Positions 46,110-55,227 of a stretch of DNA of 64,000 nt are shown piece after piece. The notes under the pieces were generated by a model that made no database searches, was not told where the DNA came from, and saw only the letters and a program-made list of their open reading frames with translations. The stretch's first letter is position 1, and each line of letters begins with the position of its first letter. The stretch lies in NCBI GenBank assembly GCA_934402515.1, contig CAKRTZ010000002.1:42469-106468 (forward strand), in the 5' to 3' direction. Source of the DNA: an uncultured Lachnospiraceae bacterium (lineage in GTDB: Bacteria > Bacillota > Clostridia > Lachnospirales > Lachnospiraceae). Both the position numbers and the translations under genes were made by a program.

Positions 46110-46621
46110 CCCAAGATCCATTGACGTTGTACAAACTCATTATTTTATATATGTTAAACCGGGTGAACTTTCCCCTGACCCAGGCTCAGATCAGTGGATT
46201 TATCCTGGATAAGGATTACACCAATTATTTGACACTGCAGCAGGTTCTGTCCGAACTCATGGAAGCAGGACTGGTATCTGCCCACACCACCCGAAATCGC
46301 ACTCATCTGTCCATTACCGATGAGGGGTGCGAAACCCTTAACTTTTTTGAAAATCGGATCAGTCCCTCCATCAAGCGGGATGTGGACACCTACTTCCGTG
46401 AAAACGAACTGGAACTGCGCAACGAAGTGTCTATTCTGGCCGACTACTACAAATCCACCTCCGGAGAATTTGATGCCCATCTCATCGCCAAAGAAAAGGA
46501 TATCAACCTCATTGATATCACGCTCTCTGTTCCCAGTGAGGAAACAGCGGCAGCAATCTGCGATAACTGGGAGAAAAAAAATCAGGAGATCTACCAGTAT
46601 CTGATCTCCCAATTGTTCTAA
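46106..46621 (+). CDS. DUF4364 family winged-helix protein
   Basis: The 171-residue cytoplasmic protein begins MTQDPLTLYKLIILYMLNRV and has a winged-helix-like N-terminal half (LTQAQISGFILDKDYTNYLTLQQVLSELMEAGL). The C-terminal half is an alpha/beta domain (DTYFRENELELRNEVSILAD). It fits DUF4364, found in Clostridia, of unknown function and possibly DNA-binding. It is the last gene of the operon; its stop lies 6 bases from the convergent rarA stop. Confidence 0.85.
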   Translation: MTQDPLTLYKLIILYMLNRVNFPLTQAQISGFILDKDYTNYLTLQQVLSELMEAGLVSAHTTRNRTHLSITDEGCETLNFFENRISPSIKRDVDTYFRENELELRNEVSILADYYKSTSGEFDAHLIAKEKDINLIDITLSVPSEETAAAICDNWEKKNQEIYQYLISQLF

Positions 46622-46627
46622 CTCCTA

Positions 46628-47983
46628 TCATAAAGAGTCGCTTTCTGACTCTTTGCGGAGCATTTCTTCTTTTTTAATTCGTTCCATGTGTTCTGAAATA
46701 TGCATCTCATAGCCATTCCCGGAAGCCCGGTAAAACTGTGTTCCCATCAATGCGTCCGGCAGATATTGCTGCTCCACATAATCATTCGGGAAATCATGGG
46801 CATAGAGATACCCGGTTCCGTGCCCTAACTTTCCGGCCGACTTGTAATGGGCATCCTGTAAATGGGGCGGAATTGGAAGATTTCCCGTACTCTCTACCGT
46901 TTTCATCGCTGCCCCAATGGCATTGATGGCGCTGTTGCTCTTGGGCGCTGTCGCCACATACATTGCTGCCTCTGACAGGATAATCTGTGCCTCCGGCATA
47001 CCGATGCGTTCCACTGCCAGAGAAGCGTTGGTCGCCACCACCAGTGCCTGGGGATCTGCCAGTCCCACATCCTCTGCGGCACAAATCATGATTCGTCTGG
47101 CGATAAATGCCACCTGTTCCCCTGCCTGCAGCATCCGCGCCAGATAATAGACCGCTGCATCCGGGTCAGAACCACGCATGCTCTTGATAAAGGCAGAAAT
47201 GGTATCGTAATGGTTGTCCCCGGTCTTGTCGTAACGCAGCATCCGTCTCTGGATACATTCCTGTGCAACCTCCATGGTGATATGGATTTTACCATCCTCA
47301 CTCCGGTTCGTGGTCATGATTCCCAGTTCAATGGCATTGAGAGCGTGCCTGGCATCTCCTCCCGATACATCTGCCAGAAATTCCAGTACTTCCTCATCGA
47401 TCTCCGCTTCATAGGAGCCCATTCCCTTGTTCTTGTCATAGACAGCCCTTCGCAGCAGTTCCTTAACATCCTCTTTTTCCAACGGTTTTAATTCAAAAAT
47501 AACGGAGCGGGACAACAGTGCCCCATTTACCTCAAAATATGGGTTTTCCGTGGTAGCACCGATAAGAATAATCGTGCCGTCTTCTACAAAGGGTAATAAG
47601 TAATCCTGCTGCCCCTTATTGAACCGGTGGATCTCATCGATGAAAAGAATGGTTTTCTTTCCATACATTCCGGCGGTATCCTTTGCTTTATGGACCACCT
47701 CTTCCATTTCTTTTTTTCCGGCAACTGTGGCATTGAGCTGGGTAAATTCCGCACTGGTGGTATTGGCAATGACCTTCGCCAGTGTGGTTTTCCCCGTGCC
47801 GGGAGGTCCATAAAAAATAATGGAACTGATTTTATCTGCCTTAATGGCCCGGTATAAAAGCTTGTCCTTCCCGATGATATGCTGTTGTCCCACCACTTCA
47901 TCTAAAGTCGTGGGACGCATCCGGGCTGCCAGGGGGGATTCCTTTTCCTGGTTGGCTGCCCGCATATATTCAAAAAGATCCAT
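46628..47983 (-). CDS. rarA: Replication-associated recombination protein A (RarA/MgsA)
   Basis: The 451-residue AAA+ ATPase has MRPTTLDEVVGQQHIIG, Walker A (GPPGTGKTTLAKVIA), Walker B (ILFIDEIHRFNKGQQDYLLP), sensor 1 (IGATTENPYFEV), and the MgsA C-terminal domain (IKSMRGSDPDAAVYYLARML, YKSAGKLGHGTGYLYAHDFP). It acts at stalled replication forks. AAAGGAAGAG precedes the ATG. It follows the deacetylase gene by 15 bases. Its last codons contain a hairpin. Confidence 0.96.
   Translation of the reverse strand: MDLFEYMRAANQEKESPLAARMRPTTLDEVVGQQHIIGKDKLLYRAIKADKISSIIFYGPPGTGKTTLAKVIANTTSAEFTQLNATVAGKKEMEEVVHKAKDTAGMYGKKTILFIDEIHRFNKGQQDYLLPFVEDGTIILIGATTENPYFEVNGALLSRSVIFELKPLEKEDVKELLRRAVYDKNKGMGSYEAEIDEEVLEFLADVSGGDARHALNAIELGIMTTNRSEDGKIHITMEVAQECIQRRMLRYDKTGDNHYDTISAFIKSMRGSDPDAAVYYLARMLQAGEQVAFIARRIMICAAEDVGLADPQALVVATNASLAVERIGMPEAQIILSEAAMYVATAPKSNSAINAIGAAMKTVESTGNLPIPPHLQDAHYKSAGKLGHGTGYLYAHDFPNDYVEQQYLPDALMGTQFYRASGNGYEMHISEHMERIKKEEMLRKESESDSL
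46632..46654. terminator. Hairpin inside the end of rarA, possible terminator for the plus-strand operon
   Basis: An 8-bp perfect stem (46632-46639 with 46647-46654) lies within the last codons of rarA, just past the DUF4364 stop. The plus strand has no immediate T-run, only TTTCTTCTTTTTT about 18 bases downstream, so termination is uncertain. Confidence 0.4.
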
Positions 47984-47998
47984 CTGTTCTCTTCCTTT

Positions 47999-48679
47999 CT
48001 AATCAAACAGCAGCTCATCCACCGTCACAAAGACAAAGCCTTCCTTCTGCAAGGTGTCGATGATTTCCAGTGCCGCCGTCACTGTGGACTGATAACAGTC
48101 GTGCATTAGAATAATATCATTCTCTGAGGCTTTTGCCAACACACCCCGCACAACTTTTGACACATTGGATGTAGTCCAGTCCAGCGGGTCAATGGTCCAC
48201 AGCACCGGAAACATATTAAGCTGTGTCTCATATTTTTTATTCCAGGATCCATAAGGCGGGCGTACAAACATCACATCCTGACCGGTAATATCCTTTAAAA
48301 TCTCATTGGTTTTTACCAGTTCCTCTCCAAATTCCACTTCCCGGGAAGGGGAATATTGAAGGTGGGAATAGGTGTGATTTCCAATCAGATGCCCTTCTTC
48401 TCCGATTCTTTTTACAATCTCCGGATAGTTTTCTGCCTGCTCTCCCAGAATAAAAAAGGTAACCTTTACATTCCGCTGTTTCAGCCCATCCAAAAGCAGT
48501 TCTGTATATACCGGATGTGGGCCGTCATCAAAGGTCAGGGCGATTTTCTTTTCTTCACGCATAACAGGCGTCTGCGCGGTTTCCGTTCGTACTGCCGCAG
48601 ACGCCTGTATGTGATAGAGCCCCGCCAAAAGAAGGAGACATCCCATAAATAGTAGGAAAATCCATTTTCTGGCATTCAT
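47999..48679 (-). CDS. Exported polysaccharide deacetylase (NodB domain)
   Basis: The 226-residue protein has an N-terminal signal anchor (KWIFLLFMGCLLLLAGLYHI) and a NodB domain: TFDDGP (D51, D52), HLIGNHTYSH (metal-binding His), RPPYGSWN and LMHDC. It probably removes N-acetyl groups from peptidoglycan or another surface glycan outside the membrane. It resembles the PdaA/PdaB group of spore-formers, but I cannot fix the substrate. The ATG at 48679 has GGGAG 8 bases before it; the frame extends 15 codons upstream without a good ribosome binding site. Confidence 0.9.
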   Translation of the reverse strand: MNARKWIFLLFMGCLLLLAGLYHIQASAAVRTETAQTPVMREEKKIALTFDDGPHPVYTELLLDGLKQRNVKVTFFILGEQAENYPEIVKRIGEEGHLIGNHTYSHLQYSPSREVEFGEELVKTNEILKDITGQDVMFVRPPYGSWNKKYETQLNMFPVLWTIDPLDWTTSNVSKVVRGVLAKASENDIILMHDCYQSTVTAALEIIDTLQKEGFVFVTVDELLFD

Positions 48680-48738
48680 ATGTTCCGCTCCCGCATTTCT
48701 TTCCTTAAGCTTATGCGAAAGCATCTTTTATTATGTTC

Positions 48739-50742
48739 TTAATCTGTATAAACGGTGGTATAGATTTCACCATCGGCACAGTCAAAAGTAACCGGGTCAG
48801 AGTATGCGTAGTTGTCCATGGCGTCACGCATCTCATAGACCATGGAATAACTTCCATCCGGCAGTTCCATCTCGCCAAAGGCGGTATCCGCGGTCACGGT
48901 AATGGTAGCTGCGGTATAAGGCTCAAATTCGTCATCACCGGAGGCACTTGCCATGTACCAGATGGTGGTAATCTCATCGCCTTCCTGTAAAAGACGCAGC
49001 TCTTTGTCTGCCATACCGCTGTCATCGATGCCCTGTCTTGCGCCCAGAACACTCCACTCCTCGGTGGTAAAGTCGTAAGCTACCTGGAGATTGTATTCCT
49101 CGCCGTTTAACAGCACGGGAACAGCGTAGAGGTTATAGTCCTCACTCTCATAGCTTAATTCCATGTAAACGATATTTCCGTCAATACTTCCCCATACACC
49201 ACGGAAGTTATCGGAAAAGACGCCGTTGTCCCAGTCCGCATTCATATCGTTGTCGGTTCCCAAAAGCAGCATCATGTCGTTTTCTTCATCCACATAGTAA
49301 AGGGAGAATCCGATACCTGCCAGAATGTCATTTGCCTCCGGTCCTAAGGTCAGGAAGGAAACACCATCTTCATCCACATCCAGAGGAGCGCCATCCCAGT
49401 CGGTGCTTAACAGGTTCTTAACCTCCGGCAGTTCCTCAAAATCCATATCCGCGATATAAGCCATACCGGAATCATCCAGCTCTCCTGTCAGCTCATAGGA
49501 ATAGAAATATTTGAAGGCAACGCCTGCTCCCAAATCAGCATAGCTGTTGAAATCGTCCACATCGCCGTTGTAGGAGTAATAACAGGAAAGTCCGGTTGCT
49601 TCAGTACGATACTGACCGCCTACCTGGTAAAGCACGCAGTCATCCAGCGCATCCAGTACCTCCTGGGCGGAGCCTAACATACCCACACTCTGTCTCGCCA
49701 TGTGTCCTAAATCCACCATGTTAGTATAGCCCTGCTCTTTGGTGTTACCACCATAGTTCTCACTCTGGGCAGCCACACGTCCAAACTGGGAGAAAAATCC
49801 CGGATCGGTACAGGCTGCTGCCAATGCCTCGGCGCCAAAGGTATCATAGGCATCTAACAGAGGCTGTACTTTGGTCAGATCAGTAAGGGAAAGGGTCGTA
49901 TTGTCCTGGGTGCCCACTTCCTCACATCCTGCGTAATAAGCATCACAGATGACCTTGCCCAGTTCCTCGCCGTTCATGGAAGGATTCTCTGCCAGCGCAC
50001 CTACCCACTGGGAGTAATACCAGCCATTGGCAGGCTCCGTCTCCTCGGAGGCTACCAGATAATGTGCTAAATCAGAAAAAGTATTCGCCACATCCACGGT
50101 TGCCATGAGACAGGTATCAAAGCCTACCAGTTCCAGAGGCTGTTTCTCTGTGGAAGGAGTCCAGACACTGGAAAATGCCTGGTACATTTCGTCTAAGGTA
50201 AGGGAATCATAGCCATAGATTTCATCAAAAGCTGCTCCACTCACAGAACCGCCGCCGTGATTCCAGAATACCACTGCTGTTTTCTCCGCAGGGTAATTTT
50301 CCTTGGCAAAGGCGAGGAAATCTGCCAGAGTCTGTGCCTCACCCATGCTGGCAGTGGGCTGTTCATCCACTAGCTGCAGTCCTTCACTGTTGTAAAGCCA
50401 GCGCTGCAGTTTTTCTGCATCCATCAGATCATTCTGCCAGACGGCAGAACCACCGGTTTCAATGACCACGTTCACATTTTCCGGCAGCTCCACTTCCATC
50501 AACTCACTGAGATCGTTGGTTGCAAATCCGCCGTTGGATTCCAAATCACTTCCGCAGAGATACCAATAAATTGCCCAGCTGCCATCTTCTACCGCTGTCG
50601 TCTCTGCAGCAGTATCCGCTACGGTTGTGGTATCTGTTGCCGCATCAGCACTGGTATCCTCATAATCCTCATCGCTACAGGCTGTGAGGGAAAGAGTCAT
50701 GACACCGGCAAGTAAAAGTGCTAAATATTTTCTTCTTTTCAT
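48739..50742 (-). CDS. Clostripain-like (peptidase C11) lipoprotein
   Basis: The 667-residue protein has a lipoprotein signal with acceptor C22 (LSLTACS), a Thr/Ala/Asp-rich linker to about 52, and a C11 caspase-fold domain. The catalytic pair is H162 in FWNHGGG and C211 in GFDTCLMAT. The C-terminal ~250 residues are beta-rich and acidic, of unrecognised fold. C11 peptidases cleave after Arg or Lys and are self-activating. It should be anchored on the outer face of the membrane. GGGGA lies before the ATG, and the start is 3 bases after the SHOCT gene stop, so they are coupled. Confidence 0.9.
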   Translation of the reverse strand: MKRRKYLALLLAGVMTLSLTACSDEDYEDTSADAATDTTTVADTAAETTAVEDGSWAIYWYLCGSDLESNGGFATNDLSELMEVELPENVNVVIETGGSAVWQNDLMDAEKLQRWLYNSEGLQLVDEQPTASMGEAQTLADFLAFAKENYPAEKTAVVFWNHGGGSVSGAAFDEIYGYDSLTLDEMYQAFSSVWTPSTEKQPLELVGFDTCLMATVDVANTFSDLAHYLVASEETEPANGWYYSQWVGALAENPSMNGEELGKVICDAYYAGCEEVGTQDNTTLSLTDLTKVQPLLDAYDTFGAEALAAACTDPGFFSQFGRVAAQSENYGGNTKEQGYTNMVDLGHMARQSVGMLGSAQEVLDALDDCVLYQVGGQYRTEATGLSCYYSYNGDVDDFNSYADLGAGVAFKYFYSYELTGELDDSGMAYIADMDFEELPEVKNLLSTDWDGAPLDVDEDGVSFLTLGPEANDILAGIGFSLYYVDEENDMMLLLGTDNDMNADWDNGVFSDNFRGVWGSIDGNIVYMELSYESEDYNLYAVPVLLNGEEYNLQVAYDFTTEEWSVLGARQGIDDSGMADKELRLLQEGDEITTIWYMASASGDDEFEPYTAATITVTADTAFGEMELPDGSYSMVYEMRDAMDNYAYSDPVTFDCADGEIYTTVYTD

Positions 50743-50745
50743 AAT

Positions 50746-51678
50746 CTAAATCCCCAGTAACTGCTTTTTCTTTGCAGCAAATTCTTCCTCGGTGATTACA
50801 CCGGCATCTAGTAATTCCTTAAATTTCTTGATTTCATCTGCGCCACCCACAGGCGGAATTATCTGGCTTGCTGCGGTCTGTCCATTTCCATTCCCTTGTC
50901 CCTCTCGTATCTCCGGTGCAGAAGGATTGATGATCTGCATGAGATTTTGTGCCAGCACATGCATTTCCTCTACCTTACTCTCATAGTCACTTAAATACCC
51001 ATCTATGCTGGGATAATGATTATCGAAAGAAGGCGCTCCCAGCTTCCCTTTGAAGGATTTCCAGTAAGGATGATTCAGGGTCAGTTCTATAAAGAAATTT
51101 TTAAAAGGATCGGGCATGTCAAAGATAGGGCGGGAACGATATACCTTACCTTCCTCCTTATCCTGATCAGCACGCTGCTGATCCATCCTCTCCTGCCATT
51201 CATAGTCCCGTACTCTCATCTCGAACTGGGTAATCGCACTGGCCATGGAATTTGCCTTTTCATATACATCACTTTTATTCCATTTCAGAGAGTTCTGATC
51301 GCCCTCAAATAATACTTTTCCATCCTCCAGTATCCGAAAAGATTTCAGATTGCTGGAATCCATTACCAATGCATTGTCATCATCCTTCAGGCGGAACAGT
51401 CTCTGAGCCACATCCAACACCAAGGTACTGTCGAAAAGACCAAAATTCAAACGATAATCACCTTGAAAGCTCTCACGCAATTCCTCGTTCTGATCATAAA
51501 ACTCCATGTACTGCTTTACCTGTTCCATACTCATCTGATTGACTGCACCACTGGGCAAGTCAATTTTGCGTTCACACTCCTTACAGATGGGTGTGTCCTC
51601 CACCTTTAACGGCAGTAATCTGGGTGTGGGATTTCCACACAGCGGACATAATTTTTTGTTGTTTGCAAATAAACCCAT
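50746..51678 (-). CDS. Zinc-ribbon and SHOCT domain protein
   Basis: The 310-residue protein has an N-terminal CPLC...CKEC zinc ribbon (DUF4428-like; residues about 11-37), a beta-rich middle part (LVMDSSNLKSFRILEDGKVL), and a C-terminal SHOCT motif (DEIKKFKELLDAGVITEEEFAAKKKQLLGI type, residues about 281-310). Such proteins often accompany stress or membrane proteins; the function is unknown. AAGGAGG lies before the ATG. It is between lemA-like and C11 genes. Confidence 0.82.
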   Translation of the reverse strand: MGLFANNKKLCPLCGNPTPRLLPLKVEDTPICKECERKIDLPSGAVNQMSMEQVKQYMEFYDQNEELRESFQGDYRLNFGLFDSTLVLDVAQRLFRLKDDDNALVMDSSNLKSFRILEDGKVLFEGDQNSLKWNKSDVYEKANSMASAITQFEMRVRDYEWQERMDQQRADQDKEEGKVYRSRPIFDMPDPFKNFFIELTLNHPYWKSFKGKLGAPSFDNHYPSIDGYLSDYESKVEEMHVLAQNLMQIINPSAPEIREGQGNGNGQTAASQIIPPVGGADEIKKFKELLDAGVITEEEFAAKKKQLLGI

Positions 51679-51733
51679 ACAAAATCCTCCTTCTTTTGAT
51701 ACTCTTTCCTTCTTTAACCAGAAACGCTTTCTC

Positions 51734-52261
51734 CTACTTTCCCGGCGCTTCCATATACTCTCTCTGACGGAATCCCAACATTCCGGCTATCAGATTAGTG
51801 GGAAACGTGCGAATCGCTCTGTTCAGCTTGGTTACAGAGTCGTTATAGATCAGAAAACTTGTGCGCAGCATCTTCTCATAACTGTCCAAAGCACTGATCC
51901 TTTTTCTATAACTTTCCTCTTCTTTTAAATCGGGATAGTTCTCTGTCACAGAAGAAACCAGCTCCAACACTTCCGCAATCATCCGCTCCTGTCCTCTTAT
52001 CTCCTCCGGAGTAGACTGGGCAGTAAATGTAAAATGACTAAGTCTCAACCGATCATACAGAATCTGTATTTCCTGATCCCCATAATCCCTGATAAGATCC
52101 AACAGCGCAGTCAGGGCATCCACACGGGAAGAAAGCTGTATCCCGATCTGGCTCATTGCATTACTGACATTTTCATCCATGATGGTAAGTTCTCGCTGTG
52201 TAGATATGATCCAGATCGTAAGCAGAACCATCACAAGAAAAATAATAATCAGAATCTCCAT
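51734..52261 (-). CDS. LemA family protein
   Basis: The 175-residue protein has an N-terminal transmembrane helix (about 2-19), a long helical bundle (NAMSQIGIQLSSRVDALTAL) and the LemA C-terminal signature FPTNLIAGMLGFRQREYMEA. The N-terminus likely faces outside with the coil in the cytoplasm, as proposed for the family. The function is not known. GGGG lies 7 bases before the ATG. It heads the run LemA, SHOCT, C11 protease, deacetylase, rarA. Confidence 0.88.
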   Translation of the reverse strand: MEILIIIFLVMVLLTIWIISTQRELTIMDENVSNAMSQIGIQLSSRVDALTALLDLIRDYGDQEIQILYDRLRLSHFTFTAQSTPEEIRGQERMIAEVLELVSSVTENYPDLKEEESYRKRISALDSYEKMLRTSFLIYNDSVTKLNRAIRTFPTNLIAGMLGFRQREYMEAPGK

Positions 52262-52299
52262 TTGAATCCCCTGCCCCCTTCCATGCCATAAATTTGCAA

Positions 52300-52332
52300 A
52301 CAGCGGATACGGACTATACCCGCATCCGCTGT
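52300..52332 (-). terminator. Hairpin downstream of the small lipoprotein gene
   Basis: ACAGCGGAT arms (52300-52308 and 52324-52332) form a stem of at least nine pairs with further inner pairing. On the minus strand it is followed by TTGCAAATTTAT, only moderately T-rich, so termination may be partial. Confidence 0.6.
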
Positions 52333-52356
52333 CTGGAATTTTCTTTCAAATATGTC

Positions 52357-52923
52357 TTACTGAACGAAATACAAACCAGTTAATCCATCTGTGTTATTGG
52401 CATCCATGAGGATTAAAACAAGCTGGTCGCCAATCATGGAAAAGATACCGTTATAAGACAAAGCGGTTCCATTGGCATCTACATCCATGGTAATACCATC
52501 CTCTGCATACTCATAAGTACCATCCCAGGCACCTGCACCCTGTACCATCTGTACGGTGCCATCCTCAGCAAATACCAGGTCAAGACTTCCACCATACATT
52601 TCCAGAGTAGAATCCAGGTCTTCCTGCTCCATCTCTACACCATCAATGCATCCGCCGGTAAAGCCCCAGGTGGTTCCTGCTAAATCAGGAATCTCAGCGT
52701 TTGCTAAATCCCATAAGCTGGAAATCGTATCAGCTTCTTCTTCGCTTGCAATTTCCTCTTCTACATCGGTATCAACTACTGCTTCCTCTTCTACAGATTC
52801 TGCAACATCCTCTGCTACGCTTTCTACCGGAGCTGCATCTCCTGCAACCTCCTCAGTGTCTCCGCAGGCTGCCAGAGATAAAACCAGCATCATGCTCATC
52901 ATCAGTGCCATAAATTTTTTCAT
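52357..52923 (-). CDS. Small acidic lipoprotein of unknown function
   Basis: The 188-residue protein starts MKKFMALMMSMMLVLSLAAC, a lipoprotein signal with acceptor Cys at 20. A very Glu/Val/Ala-rich linker of about 45 residues follows, then a compact beta-rich domain (LAGTTWGFTGGCIDGVEMEQ, YNGIFSMIGDQLVLILMD) reminiscent of calycin-like or lipocalin-like lipoproteins in Clostridia. No catalytic motif is visible. The ATG at 52923 has GGAG 10 bases before it; an upstream ATG lacks one. It is monocistronic by appearance. Confidence 0.8.
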   Translation of the reverse strand: MKKFMALMMSMMLVLSLAACGDTEEVAGDAAPVESVAEDVAESVEEEAVVDTDVEEEIASEEEADTISSLWDLANAEIPDLAGTTWGFTGGCIDGVEMEQEDLDSTLEMYGGSLDLVFAEDGTVQMVQGAGAWDGTYEYAEDGITMDVDANGTALSYNGIFSMIGDQLVLILMDANNTDGLTGLYFVQ

Positions 52924-53058
52924 TGTACTTCTTCTCCTTTTTCTTTGTTTACTAGTCATTCTTGCTGTCTGACTGTGGAATCAGTATATCGGACTTTCTT
53001 TTGAAAAGGGAGCGTTCGACATGAATCGACTGAAAAATGTCGTGAATGACCTGACTTT

Positions 53059-53781
53059 TTATTTTTCGTTAAACATATATTCCAGATACAGGTTTTTGAT
53101 CTCGGAATATTTCCCATGGGGAATGGGGATTTCCGTCAGATTATCCATGGTGATTCCACGATAGGAAATATTCTGGATATATTCCATATTAATCAGAAAG
53201 GATCTGTGAGGTCTCAGAAAATTCCCGCAGCCGGTCAACTGCCGGCTCAATTCATCCAGACTTCCCACGCTTTCCAACACTTTTCCGTTCTGCATATGAA
53301 AAAACAAAGTCCGCCCGATGACTTCACAATGCTCTAGCTGATCCGGTTCAATCCTGGTAATTCCCGTCTTGCATCGTATAATCAGACTGTTTTTCTGTTT
53401 CTCATCACATTCTGAAACCACCGAATCCATCAGTCGGAAGAAATTGTCCTTCCAGATTGGTTTCAACTGATAAAAATAGGCACCCACCGTGTAAGACTGC
53501 ACCGCAAACTCTGAGGAGGAGGTGAAAAAGATAATTTTTACATTGTTATCATATTGCCGAATTTCTTTGGCCGTATTGATTCCATTTTCTCCCGGCATAA
53601 GTACATCCAGAAAAAGCACATCCACTTGCATTCCTTTTTCAATTTCTGCCAGCAGCTCCAGTGGACTGTGAAACGCTGTATAGCTGATCTCCCGGTTTCG
53701 TTCCACCCGATACTGATCCAACAGGACATGTACCTCATTTAAAATAGAAATGTCATCATCACAAAATGCTATTTTTATCAT
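53059..53781 (-). CDS. LytTR family response regulator
   Basis: The 240-residue protein has a receiver domain (MIKIAFCDDD; probable phospho-acceptor D59 in VLFLDVLMPGENG; LKPIWK) and a LytTR DNA-binding domain (GNFLRPHRSFLINMEYIQNI, EIPIPHGKYSEIKNLYLEYM). LytTR regulators bind direct repeats and often control secreted or surface functions. No sensor kinase is nearby. The ATG at 53781 has AAAGGAG 7 bases before it. It lies 33 bases after the ASKHA-domain gene and is probably cotranscribed with it. Confidence 0.93.
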   Translation of the reverse strand: MIKIAFCDDDISILNEVHVLLDQYRVERNREISYTAFHSPLELLAEIEKGMQVDVLFLDVLMPGENGINTAKEIRQYDNNVKIIFFTSSSEFAVQSYTVGAYFYQLKPIWKDNFFRLMDSVVSECDEKQKNSLIIRCKTGITRIEPDQLEHCEVIGRTLFFHMQNGKVLESVGSLDELSRQLTGCGNFLRPHRSFLINMEYIQNISYRGITMDNLTEIPIPHGKYSEIKNLYLEYMFNEK

Positions 53782-53814
53782 TAGAATACTCCTTTGACAT
53801 ATCAACCCCCGGTC

Positions 53815-55227
53815 TTACAGATTGCAGTACTTCATAAATAATGTCTGAAACTCCGGCTGTTCCGCCAGGTTTCGTGCTTCAACCCGTGCAAGTTTCTCTT
53901 TAAGCCGCACTGGTTTTTGCATACAGCCATATAAATAAGCTCCCGGAAGTGCTGTGTTTCCCACAGCCTGAATGCGCTGCTGTACTTCCGCCGGGAAAAG
54001 CCCGATCCTGACCGCATCCGGTATGCTGAGTTTTCTTCCAAATCCACCCGCCAGAAAAATCCGCTCCGGAATTTTCTTTTCTGTCAGTATATCCATTCCG
54101 GTGCGTACCGCTGCCTTCGCCAGCTGCAAATTCCGGATTTCCTGTTGGGAAAGCATATACGCCCCATCTTCTTCTATGTAGGTACCTGTTTGGTCAATTT
54201 TTTCTTTCCGGAGAAGGTCTGCCAGTTCATGTACCGACTCACTTCCATATAGACATTTCTCCGACTTTCCTTCAAAGGCACTGCCCGCTGCGGCGGCTGT
54301 CGCCACAATCCTTCCCCGGTCATCCCGATATACCATCTCTGCATTTGTCCCAAGATCCAGAAACAGTGTATCGGAGGCAGTTTCCTCCAGCATTCCGCAG
54401 GCCAGCATTCCTGCCACAATATCTCCTCCCACAAAGGCGGAAATTCCGGGAACAAACTCCATGGGAAGTCCATGAAACTCTATGGATGCCGGTGCCAGTG
54501 TCACCGGCGTAAAGGGTGCCCTGGACAGCCCCTCTACGGAAAGCCCCAGAAACAAGTGGATCATCGTTGTGTTAGCCGCCAACACTGTTCTTACTGATTC
54601 CCGTTGTCCCACTTTTTCCAATATCTGATCCATCAGTTTCCTGATCTGATCCTGCACGCAGGTCTGCATTGCCTTGGCATCCTGAGGATTCTGTAACGCC
54701 GCCTGCATCCGGCTCACCACATCTGCGCCATAGCTCCTCTGGGGATTCATGGCAGCTGCATAAGCCAGAGCACTGCCGCTTTTCCTCTCATAAAGAGCTG
54801 CCGCAATCGTTGTGGTTCCCAGGTCTACTGCCAGAATATATTTTTCAGCATTTTCTTTGTCATTCCCCGGTTCCGTGTCTGGTTTCGGTAATTCCAACAG
54901 ACAGTGTGTGGCAATCTCATAGTCTCTGTTTCTGTCCATTTGCTCCCGTAGCGCAGAAATGTCCAAAACTGCGTCTTTGACCGGTTTGGTCAGGCACGCA
55001 AGCCGGATTCCGCTGCGCAATTCTTCCGGTTTCAGAAGAGTCCGCTCTGTGGGAGTCGGCAGCGGAGCTCCCTCCAAAAAACGCACACGGCATCTGCCAC
55101 ATTTTCCGCCTCCCGCGCAGGGAGAAAAAAATCCTCCCTCTTTCTGCAGTTCCTTTAATAATACCGACAGCAGATTCCCACCATTCTCTATTTCTCCTGA
55201 ACGGAAAATTTTGACATTATTAGACAA
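53815..55227 (-). CDS. ASKHA-domain protein with N-terminal [2Fe-2S] ferredoxin (RACo-like, DUF4445)
   Basis: The 470-residue product begins with a plant-type ferredoxin domain (SPCAGGGKCGRCRVRF, with the fourth Cys in IRLACLTKP), and continues with an actin/Hsp70-like ATPase domain (AVDLGTTTIAAALYERKSG, NPQRSYGADVVSRMQAAL, LFLDLGTNAEMVYRD, FLAGGFGRKL). Relatives such as RACo reactivate corrinoid proteins by ATP-driven reduction of Co(II). It is shorter than the ~600-residue RACo enzymes. I chose TTG at 55227, with AAGGAG 9 bases upstream, over the ATG at 55248 without one. No corrinoid methyltransferase gene is in the window. Confidence 0.85.
   Translation of the reverse strand: MSNNVKIFRSGEIENGGNLLSVLLKELQKEGGFFSPCAGGGKCGRCRVRFLEGAPLPTPTERTLLKPEELRSGIRLACLTKPVKDAVLDISALREQMDRNRDYEIATHCLLELPKPDTEPGNDKENAEKYILAVDLGTTTIAAALYERKSGSALAYAAAMNPQRSYGADVVSRMQAALQNPQDAKAMQTCVQDQIRKLMDQILEKVGQRESVRTVLAANTTMIHLFLGLSVEGLSRAPFTPVTLAPASIEFHGLPMEFVPGISAFVGGDIVAGMLACGMLEETASDTLFLDLGTNAEMVYRDDRGRIVATAAAAGSAFEGKSEKCLYGSESVHELADLLRKEKIDQTGTYIEEDGAYMLSQQEIRNLQLAKAAVRTGMDILTEKKIPERIFLAGGFGRKLSIPDAVRIGLFPAEVQQRIQAVGNTALPGAYLYGCMQKPVRLKEKLARVEARNLAEQPEFQTLFMKYCNL

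Noticed and set aside
52924..53058. LytTR direct-repeat operator upstream of the small lipoprotein gene
   Set aside because: CGACAT/ATGTCG-like elements occur, but their spacing and sequence do not fit the known LytTR repeat pattern well enough.
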